From Neocallimastix lanati (nom. inval.) (taxonomy: Eukaryota > Neocallimastigomycota > Neocallimastigomycetes > Neocallimastigales > Neocallimastigaceae), in assembly GCA_016946835.1 (NCBI GenBank), contig JACVTC010000066.1:581501-645500 (forward strand): DNA of 64,000 nt. The letters are read 5' to 3'. The translations under genes and the position numbers were made by a program. The notes beneath the pieces are model-generated. The model saw nothing but the letters and a program-made list of their open reading frames with translations. It did not search any database and was not told the DNA's origin. Shown here in pieces: positions 48,889-60,108 of the stretch. Numbering within the stretch: position 1 is the first letter of the stretch; each line of letters opens with the position of its first letter.

Positions 48889-50046
48889 TTAAAAAAAAAG
48901 TTTATTTGAAGTAAAGTCTATATTAGGGTTATGAGTAAAAAGCCATTCTGTTCCAAGAATAGCACAATAAGATGGAAATTCAACTACATAAAATTGTGTT
49001 TTACAAATATGGTTCTCATATTGAATTGAAACAGGTGAGGTTTTTCCTAAGATTTGTTGTTTACCTCCAATTCCAGAAACTCTAGGAAAATCAGATTGAG
49101 TAGAGTAAGGGATATTATATTCTTTAATAAAATAAACATCGATTAAGTTGAGTTGAGATCCTGAATCAAGGAGAATTTTGGTTTTTGTTTTAGAATTATT
49201 AACTTTAATAGTAAATTCATAAATTGGAAGTTTTACGTTCGGGAGATCAGAAATTCTCCGTCTGGGAATAGTAGTAGGTTCTGGATTGCTGATGTGCACA
49301 TTACTTGAAGAGCTTTTGAATTTATTTCTTAAGGGACAGTTATTAAGTGAATGTTCAGAAGAATCACAGTACATGCAAAGATTTTCTTTTCTTCTTCTAT
49401 CCTTTTCTTCTTTTGATAATGAACTGTGAATATTGAATTTTAGATTTCCTTTGGGTGGAGTTCTTCTATTATTATTGTTATTATTTGAATGATTTTGAGG
49501 ATTGAAGAATTGTCTTCTGGTTGAAAGTCGAGAATCAAGTCTATCAGCAATTGTTTGTAGAGCATAAAGGGATTGAGGTCCAGAGAACATTTCAAGTATC
49601 TTAATAGCTATTTGATCATTTAATCCGGCAATAAATGCGTCCATTTTAGCATCTTCATTTCATGAAGACTCATCAGCATACTTGTTGAATTCAAGAATAT
49701 AGTTTCTAATGTCTCCAAGTCTTTTTTGCTTGATTGTTCGTAACCTTTGATTTGCTACGAAGGTGGCATCATTATTTCCAAACATAGCTTTAAGTCTTCC
49801 AACAAATGCTTCATAGTTGTTCAAGCATGGATCTCTGTTTTCTATTAGAGATGCAGCCCAATTCATAGCTGAACCATAGAGTTGGGTTATCAAGTATACA
49901 ACTTTTGTTTCATCATCAGCAAATCTGTCAGGATATAGCATAAAAACTAACTCAATCTTGGCTAAAAATCCTTTAAAAAAACGACGGTCTCCAGAAAAGC
50001 CAGTTTTAAAGGCAGAATTATTATTAATAAAAATGTCTTGTTCCAT
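48889..50046 (-). mobile_element. Gypsy gag and protease
   Basis: Gag front (49,660-50,046: FSGDRRFFKGFLAKIELVF, NWAASLIENRDPCLNN) and the adjoining frame (48,889-49,644) with DAFIAGLNDQIAIKILEMF, the zinc knuckle CMYCDSSEHSLNNC and the protease motif ILLDSGSQLNLIDVYFI. Same lineage as the fossils at 22.8 and 44.7 kb, for which it is the best local reference. Confidence 0.85.
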
Positions 50047-50989
50047 CTTTATGTATATATATATATGTAAAGATATCTTTATATCTTTAATAAATTTATG
50101 TAATTCATTATTACATTAATTTATGTATGAAATTTTTTCCACGATATCTTGAATAAAATTATGTAATTTACATTAATTTATGAATTAAAGCATATTTCAA
50201 TAAATTTATGTAAACGAAAAATCATACATCAAATTTACGTACATGAATTAAATACTTTAAATAATTATTTCTCCTTAAATTAATAATTGAAATTTAAAAT
50301 TATAAATTAGAACTTAAATTATTTAAATTTATATTCATTAAATATGAAATTAAATAATTTAGTCACAAAAAATTCGCCAAATCTGTTATTGTTAAATTTT
50401 TATTTATTTAAATAGTATAGTTTAATATTATTAATAGTTTTCAGTTTAATTTTAAATTAGTTAAAATATTTAAATAGTTATAATAAAAAATAGTTAATTA
50501 GAAAATTATACTATAATTAGTTTTAGTTTAAATATTTTATTATTTTATAAAATTAATTATTATTAATATTTAAATTGAATATATGTAAATTAAATTAATT
50601 TAATATATTAGAATATAATTAAGAAAAAATATAAATATTGTAAATTTTCTTTAATTGAAAAAATGTAATTGTTATTTTTTATAATTTGATAGTTCATAAC
50701 ATAATAAGAACTATTTAATGAAAGATTTTTAATAAACCAAATATTTTTAATAAAAAGAATTTATTTTATAATAGTGTTTTTGTATTATTATAATCTGTTT
50801 TAACATAAAACACTTTATATATATATATATTTTTTTTTAATTTTAGAAAGTAATAATAATAAATCATTTTTTTACAAGAATAAAAGTTAAGTAACTAGAA
50901 TATAATCACAACAACACAAAAAAAAATTATATTATTTATATTACTTATAATAAGTAGGCGAACGAATTTATAAAAGCCTATAATAAAAG
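50047..50989. other. AT-rich spacer inside the Gypsy element
   Basis: Nearly pure A/T with short palindromic ATTTATGTAA-type repeats at 50,090-50,220 (TTTATGTAATT recurs several times). No gene. Confidence 0.6.
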
Positions 50990-51646
50990 ATAAAAACTAT
51001 ATAATTTTAACGTCACTTCGCAAGAATGACAAAGGTTTTATCAGGGATCGAACCTGACCCACCTCTTACTTTATGCGCGAGTGATCACCTGTTGAAGTGT
51101 GTAGTTACCCTCAAGCATTGAAAGTTTTATAGTTCTTGGTCGTAATTACCTATTTTTCAAATGTTGGGTCCTTTGAGATACTCGCGTTTACTATCTACAA
51201 ATTTTTGCAAAATAGTAAATAAGAGTTTATGAAATTAATATTTGGCAAGCCGACACTGTCTATACTCAAATATTAACTTCTTAAATTTGTTTACTTTTTT
51301 ACAATTAACTTTTAAATTAATTTATTATTTAATTCTTCCTTAAAGAAGAATATAGCAATTAAAATTAAATTTTCATAAAATTTTTTTAATACTAAATCTT
51401 TTATTTATTTCTTTTCCGTACCGTTGTTCATTCAGTTTATCAATCGAAGAGCTGCAATGTAGGTCTTACGCCTCTGCCTGCCAGCGTGGGTCGGTTACAT
51501 ACTTAGAAATGTATAAAATAAAGAATTTAAAATGTGTGGTAAGGAAGTATTATATGAGACCTCCCTTGTTTGTATTAATTAAACATTATTTTGATAATTT
51601 CTTTTATAAAAAGGAGAAGTGAGTATTTAATTTCAAGATTAATAAT
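50990..51646 (+). other. structured, GC-richer leader-like region
   Basis: Unlike its surroundings in composition. Contains a perfect T-arm-like hairpin on the minus strand at 51,041-51,057 (TCAGG, loop TTCGATC, CCTGA) and an inverted repeat TTAATATTTG/CAAATATTAA at about 51,237-51,278. A patch at 51,420-51,505 has ACGCCTCTGCCTGCCAGCG. It lies directly upstream of a gag-like ATG at 51,647, so it may be the LTR or leader of a plus-strand element. No complete tRNA can be folded. Confidence 0.4.
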
Positions 51647-51914
51647 ATGAATTCCAAGGATGATAATTCTAGCAATGCTGATGGTGAATACAACTAATAG
51701 ATAAAATAATTTAAAGATACTAATGAAAATATTAAAATTCATACACAAGCTTTAACAGAGTTCTAAGGGAAAGAGCGCAAATCTTAAAGTAAATGGGTTT
51801 CCTTAACAGGGGTTCCTAAAGTAGATGGGATTCCTTACAGGGAATCCTAGAGTAGATTTACAAAAGATTTTTTTCCAATGTCAGGTATTGCTTATTATTC
51901 GCGGGTGCTTTTAT
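51647..51914 (+). mobile_element. gag-like N-terminal piece (plus strand)
   Basis: ATG at 51,647 followed by NSKDDNSSNADGEYN and, further on, FKDTNENIKIHTQALTEF, resembling the acidic, Thr/Asn-rich start of the 54,747 gag. Contains a roughly 31-bp tandem repeat (51,787-51,858; TAGATGGGATTCCTTACAGG and variant). Cut off by the LTR that starts at 51,915. Broken. Confidence 0.4.
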
Positions 51915-52472
51915 TGTAACGAGCTAGTCTACTTATATAACAATAGACAACACTGGAAATTAATAATAAGTTAATAGTTTTTTTTAAAAAATTTTGTTTT
52001 ATTAATTTATTAAAATAAAATTTATTAAAGTAATTATTTATTAATTAATTAACTAATTTTGTAATATATCAAATTACTTATTATTAATTGATTAATTAAT
52101 AAAAGTACGAATAAAAAATATTTCTTTTGAAAATTTTACTCATATTTATACTTTTTACTGAAAAACAGTTTGTATGATTTTCAAAAATTTTAGAATCTTA
52201 GAAAAATAGTTTAAAACTGATTTCCTCGGTTAATTTAAAAACTAATTGGAAGAAAGGATAAAATAAAATAAAAAAATAAATTTGATTATTAATAATTTCT
52301 ATGAAATTCTTAAAGAAAATACAGAAAGAATTAACTAGAACAATGAAAATAAAATATTAAAAAAAAAATTAGGTTTAAGTGTAAATTGAACTCGAATAGT
52401 TCGATTCATGGCTATAGCTCTGACAGCTATAACAAGATTTCCTTTCACAAATTTTAATGATACGGGGTGTCA
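51915..52472 (-). repeat. Gypsy 5' LTR
   Basis: Partner of 45,989-46,537. Starts TGACACCCCGTATCATTAAA and ends CTAGCTCGTTACA on the minus strand. The hairpin present in the other LTR is partly lost here. The start TGACACC also occurs at the right end of the window (63,989), suggesting a related LTR family. Confidence 0.75.
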
Positions 52473-52489
52473 CTAAATACCTTGTATTT

Positions 52490-53140
52490 CCTATTAAATA
52501 CTCTTAATAATAATAAAATAAAAACTATTATTAAATCTTATTATTAAAATCTTTTATTAATATCAAATCTAATAAAAATTATTATTAAATATTCTTATAA
52601 ATTTCTTTTATTAATATTAAATATAGTAAAAATTATTATTAAATATTCTTTTATTAATATCAAATTTAATAAAAATTATTATTAAATATTCTTATAAATT
52701 TCTTTTATTAATATTAAATATAATAAAAATTATTATTAAATATTCTTATAAATTCTTTTATTAATATTAAATATAATAAAAATTATTATTAAATATTCTT
52801 ATTAATTTCTTTTATTAATATCAAAATAATAAAAATTATTATTAAATATTTTTATAAATTACATTTATTAATATTAAATATAACAAAAATTATTATTAAA
52901 TATTCTTATAAATTACATTTATTAATATTAAATATAATAAAAATTATTACTAAATATTCTTATTAAATATTCTTTTATTAATATCAAATCTAATAAAAAT
53001 TATTATTAAATATTCTTATTAAAATCTTTTATTAATATCAAATCTAATAAAAATAATTATTAAATATTCTAATAAAAATCTTTTATTAATATAAATATAA
53101 TAAAAATTATTACTAAATATTCTTATTAAAAATTATATAA
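52490..53140. repeat. minisatellite of about 55-65 bp units
   Basis: Around ten imperfect copies of a unit holding TAATAAAAATTATTATTAAA and TATTCTTATAAATT, then TTTTATTAATAT. Some units are shortened. No coding frame. Confidence 0.75.
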
Positions 53141-54077
53141 TATTTAAATCATTACTAATTCTTATTTTTATATTAAGAATAATAAAAACCTATTTCAATA
53201 AATATTTGATATAAAATACAGAATTATAAGTTTCTGCATAATATTTTCTAAACTTTTGAAATAAACTAAAAATAAAACAAAAATCAAAAATAAATTAAAT
53301 CTTAATTAAAATAAAAATGAACTAAAATACAGAAGAATTTCAATAATAAAAATGATCTAAAATACAGAAAATATCAATTCTGTATAATTCTCTCTCTGAA
53401 AACAATATCAAGAAGAAGCTACCGCCTGGAATGCCCTTCGTGATACAATCTCTAAATTAATTTTTATATTTTAATTTAATAAATGTTATTTTTTTTTTTA
53501 AAAAAAATAATTTAAAATAATAGTTAAAAATTAAAATAAAATAGTTATAATAGTTTTTTTTATAAAGAATATATTAATAATAAATAAAATGTATTAAAAA
53601 AAAAAGTATAAAAAGAAGAATAAATTTCTTTCTTTTTAATACTTGGAACTAATAATTTTAATTTTAAATTTAAATAAAGAATATTTTAAAATTTAATTTT
53701 TTTTCTTGTTTCCAAATTTATTTTTATAGTTATGCGTTAATATTTATTTTTTTGTTTTGAATATATTAGTGTTTCAACCCCAGCCCCTATCATTAATGTG
53801 TAAAGAATTATAATTATTTTTCAAAATAATTATTATTCTTTATTAAATAATTAATATTTAAAGTTTATTATTTTATAAAATTTTATGAATAATCTTATTA
53901 ATTATGTCACATAGTAATTATTAATTAATGTTATTGTTTTAAAATTTATTTATATTAAATTAAATTATCAATAATTAATATATTAAATTATAATAATGTA
54001 TTATTGTATTAAAATAATGATAAATTCTATTTAATTAAGAAAAATTAAATTATATTAAAATGATAATTTTATTTAAT
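53141..54077. other. AT-rich spacer with two GC-richer phrases
   Basis: ACTAAAATACAGAA occurs twice (about 53,320 and 53,350). GC-richer phrases are GAAGCTACCGCCTGGAATGC (about 53,414) and CAACCCCAGCCCCTATC (about 53,776), the latter a possible polypurine tract on the minus strand. No gene. Confidence 0.5.
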
Positions 54078-54506
54078 CAAGAAATAATTAAATTAAATTA
54101 TTTCTTGGACTTTTAATTAAAAAAATTAAAAGAATTAATTATTTAATTATACTTGTGATTAAATATTAATAAAATTAATATATAATTAGTTAATAAGTTT
54201 TCTCCCTTATTCGGGTTTTCTTATTAACTAAAGATTGATGTAATTAAACACCAATCGAGATCTATCTAGTTTTTTTCTTCTAATCTTTTTCTAGATAGAG
54301 ATAATTTTCCAAGATTAGAAATCAAATTAATATAAATAGGACTCTTGATTCTTCTAAAAATAATCAAGAATTATTATTATAAGAAATTATAATAATTAAC
54401 ATAAATATTTTAAAATTACTTTTAATAAAAAATTTTTATAATAAAATAATTTCTAAAATACTCTTAACCTACTTTTAGTGTTGTTTATTATAATCTTATA
54501 ATAAAC
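54078..54506. other. cluster of inverted repeats upstream of a gag-like gene
   Basis: Seven perfect stems in about 430 bp: CAAGAAATAAT/ATTATTTCTTG (54,078-54,107, 11 bp); CTTTTAATT/AATTAAAAG (54,110-54,133); AGTTAATAAG/CTTATTAACT (54,188-54,229); TCTATCTAG/CTAGATAGA (54,261-54,299); TTCTAATCTT/AAGATTAGAA (54,278-54,320, interleaved with the previous one); TCTTGATT/AATCAAGA (54,343-54,369); GTTTATTATAA/TTATAATAAAC (54,483-54,506, 11 bp). A TATAAATAGG motif lies at about 54,332. This may be an LTR or a structured leader of the plus-strand element that starts at 54,747. Confidence 0.55.
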
Positions 54507-54746
54507 TCTAAGTTTTTAAAATTTTCATTTTCAAATTTTTATATTATATTTTTTAATTTTATCTCAATTAATAATATTTTTTATTATTAATTGTAGAAAG
54601 AATTAATTATTAATATAATTAAATATTTTTAATTAATTCTTTACAATAATAACTCTTCTAAATAATACAAAAATATATTTATATTTTATACTAATTATTT
54701 TATTTTTATTTTTATATTATAAAAATTTTTTTTTAGATATATAATA
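54507..54746. other. AT-rich leader before the gag-like gene
   Basis: AT-rich, with one further imperfect inverted repeat (ATTAATAATATT and mirror near 54,565-54,595). No gene. Confidence 0.5.
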
Positions 54747-55154
54747 ATGGAGACAAAAGATAATGACGCATCTACTACCGAAGCTACTAAGCAAGTTGAA
54801 AATCTAGGTAGCTATAAAGATTTAGATGCTTCGAAACACATAACTGCCATAACGGAATTTATCCCAACTTTTTTCTCATCAAGTGGAACTGTGGTGAAAG
54901 AAAATTTAAATAAGAAGAAGTCTAATGTATTTGAAACATTGGTCCAGAGTGAAAATTTCTTTAAGGATCATCCGAATTCCTTCTTATCGGATGAGACGAA
55001 AAACACATATGTTGTAAACCGACTCAATGGGCTAGCAAAAAAGTGGGGTCTTTCATTGCTAGTAGACGGTACTCTAAACACTCTCAAGTATTCTAAATAT
55101 GTTATCTTAAATGAAGAATTATTAAAGCAAAGAATAATTGAATTGAAAGATTAA
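54747..55154 (+). mobile_element. Ty3/Gypsy gag, N-terminal piece
   Basis: 135-codon frame starting ATG in the context ATAATAATGG. Holds KKKSNVFETLVQSENFF, FLSDETKNTYVVNRLNGLAK and KKWGLSLLVDGTLNTLKYSK, which parallels the split element's gag at 16,666-17,241 (KKWRLSLKADGTLNSLSYK). Ends in ELLKQRIIELKD, the beginning of a coiled coil that carries on downstream. Fossil; the capsid's second half is missing. Confidence 0.7.
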
Positions 55155-55990
55155 ATAAGTGAACTAAAGAAAGATAATTTTAAAAAAAGGATAATGTTAT
55201 TCAAATATTAAAAAAAAAAAAAACTAAAAAGAAAATATTAGTAAGCAAAATCTCTATGAAGATAATATAAATATTCTTAATTCAGGAAGAGAGCAATTCA
55301 ATAATTGGAAAGAAAATATTACAAAAAAAAATGAATTGAACAGTTCTTCATATTCTAAGAAAATCAAGGAATTAAATTGTGAAATTGAATTTTTGAAACT
55401 TGGTAAAGTAGTAATTTAAAAAAAAAAAATAAAAAAAAATAAAATATTAATTAGTGATATATTAAATGGAAATCTCATTTAAATTCACAAATTGAATTAT
55501 TAAAATTTGAACATAATGCTAATATCACTGATTTAGAGAATTCATTATAACAATGTAAAAATAGAATTAAAGAATTTAATGAAATAATAACTTTAAAACA
55601 AGAAGAATATAATAAATTAGAGGATAATTTGAACATTAGTAATAATGATTATGATGAAATAAAGAAAAAAATTCTTTTTATATATATAAAAAAAAAGGAG
55701 AATACATATTAAATATAACCTTCAAAATATGTTATATAATAATTTTTAAATTAATGGAATAAGAAATTATTATATGAAGAAATAAAAAAATTAAAAAGGT
55801 TTAATATCTAAATGAAAGAAGAAAAAGAAGTTTTAGAGTTCATTGTTGAAGTAACTCGCGAAGATATAGAATCTAACGAAGAATATAACAAGAATTGGAA
55901 GAAAGAATAAGACAAAAAAAATAAAATTTTTTTTTTTGGTACAATTCCAGTTGATCCTGAAATTTTTGGAATTTTTAAAAATTATTATAA
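55100..55990 (+). pseudogene. coiled-coil coding remnant following the gag piece
   Basis: Across the three plus frames the region reads as one Lys/Glu/Asn/Leu-rich coiled coil: FNNWKENITKKNELNSSSYS, KKIKELNCEIEFLKL, DLENSL, RIKEFNEIITLKQEEYNKLE, DNLNISNNDYDEIKKK. It is followed by KEEKEVLEFIVEVTREDIES and a closing GTIPVDPEIFGIFKNYYKN. This does not resemble the usual gag end, knuckle or protease. Heavily broken. It may be a coiled-coil extension of this gag lineage or a separate coiled-coil gene fused to it. Confidence 0.4.
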
Positions 55991-57789
55991 AAATTTTTAA
56001 TATATGGTAATATATAAATTAAATTATTTAATTTAAATATTTCAATTAATACATATATTAAAATATATTTTTAACTACACAAAAATTTTTAATTTTAAGA
56101 ATTAATGAAAATATATTATAAAAAAAAAAAAAAAAATTTATTATGTAAACTTTTAATTATATAGTTATTTAAAATTTTAAATAAGATAAAAAAAAATAAA
56201 ATTAGTTAGTTAATAATATAAGAAAATTTTTGCCTTTGCTATAGTAGCATAGTCTTTACGGTGGCATTTTGATAAAGAATGAAATAATAATGATATTTTT
56301 AACATAAATTCTTAATAATTTATTATATAAAAATATATTATTATATTCTTTACTATTAATAATTTTCTTATATTCTATATTAATAATTTTTCATATTAAT
56401 TATATTTTATAATTTTAAATATTACTTTATGTAATTAATTAATTTATATGATTGGATTTTAATAATGTAATTAAATAATATAAAATATGTATAATCCATA
56501 TTATTTTTATGAGGGGGCCTTTCTGAGAAAAGAATTAGAAATAGTAGTAAAAATGAATTAGGAATAGTAGTAATTGAAAGGTTTCCCATATTGTTATAAA
56601 AATAAATATTAATATTAATAAAGTATTTTTAACAATAAAATAATTATATAATTTATAAATAATAAATATTTTTAATAATAGTTCTTTAAATAAAATTTAT
56701 AATGTGTAATAATAATTTCTTTAAGTGTAATTTAGTAGTTAGTTAATTTATCTATTTATTTAATGTTCACACTCCTTTTACAATATGAACCTCAACATTA
56801 ATACAGAAAGAACAAATAATACTAAATATGCTAGAATAATATAAATTATTCTAACCTTATAGATTATTCTATTCTATATTATTGGAACTTTCCAATATTT
56901 TTTTAATCTTACTAACTAGAAATCTTAAGTTAATAAATCACCAATCTACTTATGATTCCTTATTGAATCATCGATCCGATTCCATTATATTGTATTAAAA
57001 ATCCTTAGCTAAGAATATTGTCCTTTCCCACCTAATATATTAATATTATATTTCTTATGTAATATGTTATTATTGAAAATAATCAAATCTATTTAATTAG
57101 TTATTAAAATTTTCGTTATCAATTTAAATTTATTTTTAATTACTAAATTTAACTAAACCACAATAAAATATTCTGTATAATCTCTTTATTTTTATTTTAT
57201 ATATATTAATACTAAACTATTATTAAATAATTCATAATTCAATAATATATAACTACTATTTATAACAATAATATTATTAACTAAAATAATAATTCAATTT
57301 CAATTTAAATGTTTTATTTATTAAAATAATTAGTAATTAGTTTATTAAGAAATAGTTAGGCTTTACAAATTTTAATTTGATAAAAAAATATATATACATG
57401 TAATTTTTAGTGAAATAAAATATAACGAATAACTTACTTTTTATTAAATATAGTTGTTTTATTATTTTTTTTTATAATTTTAAATAAATAAATATTGATT
57501 TAAAAACAAAAATTATTTTTATTGTAATTTTTATTTTATCTTTGTGTTAATTATTATTATATTTCCTAAATCAATATGAATCATACCAATTTTGATAAGA
57601 ATGTACTAAATAATGCATTCTTAAATTAAATTTATGATTTATTTTTAATACATTATGTGTAAATTATTATTTTTGTACTTTAAAAAATTTTTAAATTCAA
57701 AGATCAAAAATTAAATTATATTAAACTTTATATTTTTATATTAAATCTTATATTAATAGTAATATTTTTATATATTTAAAAATATATTA
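55991..57789. other. AT-rich spacer with some inverted repeats
   Basis: Mostly A/T. GC-richer spots: TTTGCCTTTGCTATAGTAGC (about 56,231), TATGAGGGGGCCTTTCTGAG (about 56,508). A stretch at 56,840-57,020 has several short palindromes: AGAATAAT/ATTATTCT, TTGGAA/TTCCAA, GATTC/GAATC, CTTAGCTAAG. TTTTACAATATG with CACTCC at 56,770 could be a minus-strand polypurine tract. No gene. Confidence 0.45.
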
Positions 57790-58050
57790 ACAGTTAAGAA
57801 TGTAACTGAAATCTCACAATCTCAATTATGATTATTATAGTTAATATGGCTTTTATTTATTTATATTTAATTATATGAATATTATATAATAAAGAATATT
57901 ACAGTTTAACAAAATATAATAAATAAGATTTATAATAACTATTTAATAACTATCTAATAACTAATGTATTCATAATGTGGCTAATTGTGGCCTATTAATA
58001 TTACAATGTATAATGTATAATTATAATGTAGCTAATACTTAACATTCCCC
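57790..58050 (-). repeat. Copia 3' LTR (approximate)
   Basis: On the minus strand the purine tract GTAGGGGGAA is followed directly by TGTTAAGTATTAGCTACATT, the LTR start at about 58,046. The left boundary is near 57,790 (…GTTACATTCTTAACTG). No copy of this LTR lies at the right of the element, so it cannot be dated. Confidence 0.6.
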
Positions 58051-58470
58051 CTACATTATGCATATGGTAATAATATAAAAAGTAAAGTTTTAATAAATTT
58101 TTTTTTTTTTTTTTTTTTTTTTTTACAGTAAATTTTTAATAATAAAAAATTTTTTTTTTTTTTAATTAAAAATAAAATCAGTAAAACATTTCATTTTTGG
58201 TCCAGATATCACTTTAGTTAAAGGATCAGCTAACATAGTATCGGAGGATATATGTTCTAAATTTATTTCTTTTCTGTTTATTTTTTCTTTAATGTATTTG
58301 TAATCAATGTCCATGTGTTTACATCTACCTTTTGAATTTTCATTTTCCGCGATATTTTTACAAGATTTATTATCAACTTTAATTTTTAAATTAATTTCTT
58401 AATTGAATATTTCTTTTAGTAATTTCTTTAATTTCATTCCTTGTTTTGCGCATTCAGTTAATGCAACATA

Positions 58471-58875
58471 TTATGCTTCAGTGGTTGATAATGTGATGCT
58501 CTTCTGAGTTTCAGATTTCCATGAAATTGGACTTTTTCCAAATAAGAAAATGTATCCACTGGTAGATTTTCCTGTTTCTTCATCGCCAGCGTAATCAGCA
58601 TCTGAGTAGGCAATTAAATTTTTACTTCCATAGTAATAAATAGATTTTTCTTTAGTAGATTTTAAATATCTTAAGATCATCAATGCTGATTTTAGATTGA
58701 CTTCTGTTGGGTTTTCGGCGTGTCTTTCAGATTGATTAACTGCAAATGAGATATCTGGTCTTGTTTTTGTTGAAACAAATAATAAAGCACCAATAATAGA
58801 TTTATAATCTGAATTTTCTCCTTCTTCTAAAGTAATTTTTCTACATGGATTGTTAATTGGTTTTGTCTTATTCAT
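58471..58875 (-). mobile_element. Copia RNase H
   Basis: 134 codons with RPDISFAVNQSERHAENP, AYSDADYAGDEETGKSTSGY and SWKSETQKSITLSTTEA: full RNase H landmarks of Copia. Part of 57,790-62,152. Confidence 0.9.
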
Positions 58876-59008
58876 CTTGTAATTCTTAATTAATTTTTCA
58901 ATGTAGTATTGTTAATTAATTTTATATCCTTCTTCAGTTTTAAAAATATTTATTCCTATAATTTTTTTAGCTTCCTTGTCTTTTGAAATTTTATATTTTT
59001 CTTTTTAT

Positions 59009-59272
59009 TTATTGCTTATATTTAATTTCTTTATCTTCTCCAGTAAGTAAGATATCATCAACATAAAGACATAATATAGCACATAAATTTCCATTGTGAT
59101 ATTTTGTAAATAAACATTGATCAATACTCAATTGTTTTAAACCAATATTTTTTAAATAACTTGATATTTCTTTATACCATTGTCTTCCGGCTTGTTTCAA
59201 ACCATATAGAGCCTTATTTAATATCCAATATTTTCCAGAATTATAATTTTTATCTCCTTCAGTTATGTCCAC
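59009..59272 (-). mobile_element. Copia reverse transcriptase palm
   Basis: 87 codons with LNKALYGLKQAGRQWYKEIS and CLYVDDILLTGEDKEI (YVDD active site). The upstream part of the enzyme is in adjoining sequence to about 59,480. Part of 57,790-62,152. Confidence 0.9.
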
Positions 59273-60108
59273 GTATATTTCTTCTTATAATTTGGCATTT
59301 AAATAAGCTGCCTTTATATCCATTTGTCTTAAGTTCCATTTGTATTGTGATGCAATGGCAATTGTAATTCTTAAACTATCTGCTTCAATCGTTGGTGAAT
59401 ATGTTGATGTATAGTTAACACCTTTTCTCTGTTTGAATCCACGAGCAACTAATCTTGCTTTTTTAACACCATTATCTTTAGTAGTAAATACTCATCTAGT
59501 ATCAATTAAAGTAGTATCTTTAGGAATATTATTAACTATTCTCATTACTTTTTGTTCATACATATTATTGATTTCTTTTTTAATTGCATCTTTCCATTTA
59601 TTTGAATCGTTAGAATTTATTGCTTCATCATAACTCTTGGGATTAACTGTTTTAATTAGTAATACTTTGTTTTTCTTTATTGTTAATTGTTCATTATCAT
59701 TTGTATTTTCTTTTTCATTTAAATCAATGAATTTTCTTTTGTTATTATTTTTATGAGTATCAGTATTTTCCATTTCTTTGTTTTCTAAATTATTTTTGTT
59801 ATTATCTTGAATATTTATAGCCATATCATTATTATTAAAATTATTTAAATTGTTGTTTGAACTTTTATCAATTAATATATCAGAGTTTTGATTTGTGTTT
59901 AAGTTTTCATGTTTTTTATTCAAATTCATGTTATTATTAATATTGTTATTAATGTTATTGTTGTTATTGTTTAATATAATTTTATTATTGCTTTTAATAA
60001 TTTCTTGGTTGTTATTATTTGAATTATTTGAATTATTTAATTGATCATAACTGCCTTTTTCCCCTCAATTGAATGATTCGAAGGAAAAATAGAATTAATA
60101 TATTCATC

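Larger units (their letters stand above)
45989..52472 (-). mobile_element. Ty3/Gypsy element with LTR at both ends
   Basis: Minus-strand element. LTRs at 45,989-46,537 and 51,915-52,472 agree at about nine in ten bases by eye, start TG (TGTAACG / TGACACC) and end CA (CGTTTCA / CGTTACA). A polypurine tract (GAGGAGGACC) precedes the 3' LTR. Right to left inside: gag (49,660-50,046 and the front of 48,889-49,644), zinc knuckle (CMYCDSSEHSLNNC), protease (LLDSGSQLNLID), reverse transcriptase (47,952-48,419, active site YIDDI), integrase end of core (47,180-47,638) and C-terminal region (46,744-47,193). RNase H and the integrase front are missing. About 1.9 kb between gag and the 5' LTR is foreign to a Gypsy leader. 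Broken, at least six breaks. Moderately young judging by the LTRs; the outer flanks show no clear target-site duplication. Confidence 0.8.

Noticed and set aside
52468-53441. Solo LTR beginning TGTCAC and ending GTGATACA
   Set aside because: The TGTCA overlaps the outer edge of the Gypsy 5' LTR and no target-site duplication is present; the interval is mostly a minisatellite.
59161-59633. Plus-strand 66-68 codon frames
   Set aside because: Antisense of Copia reverse transcriptase and linker.
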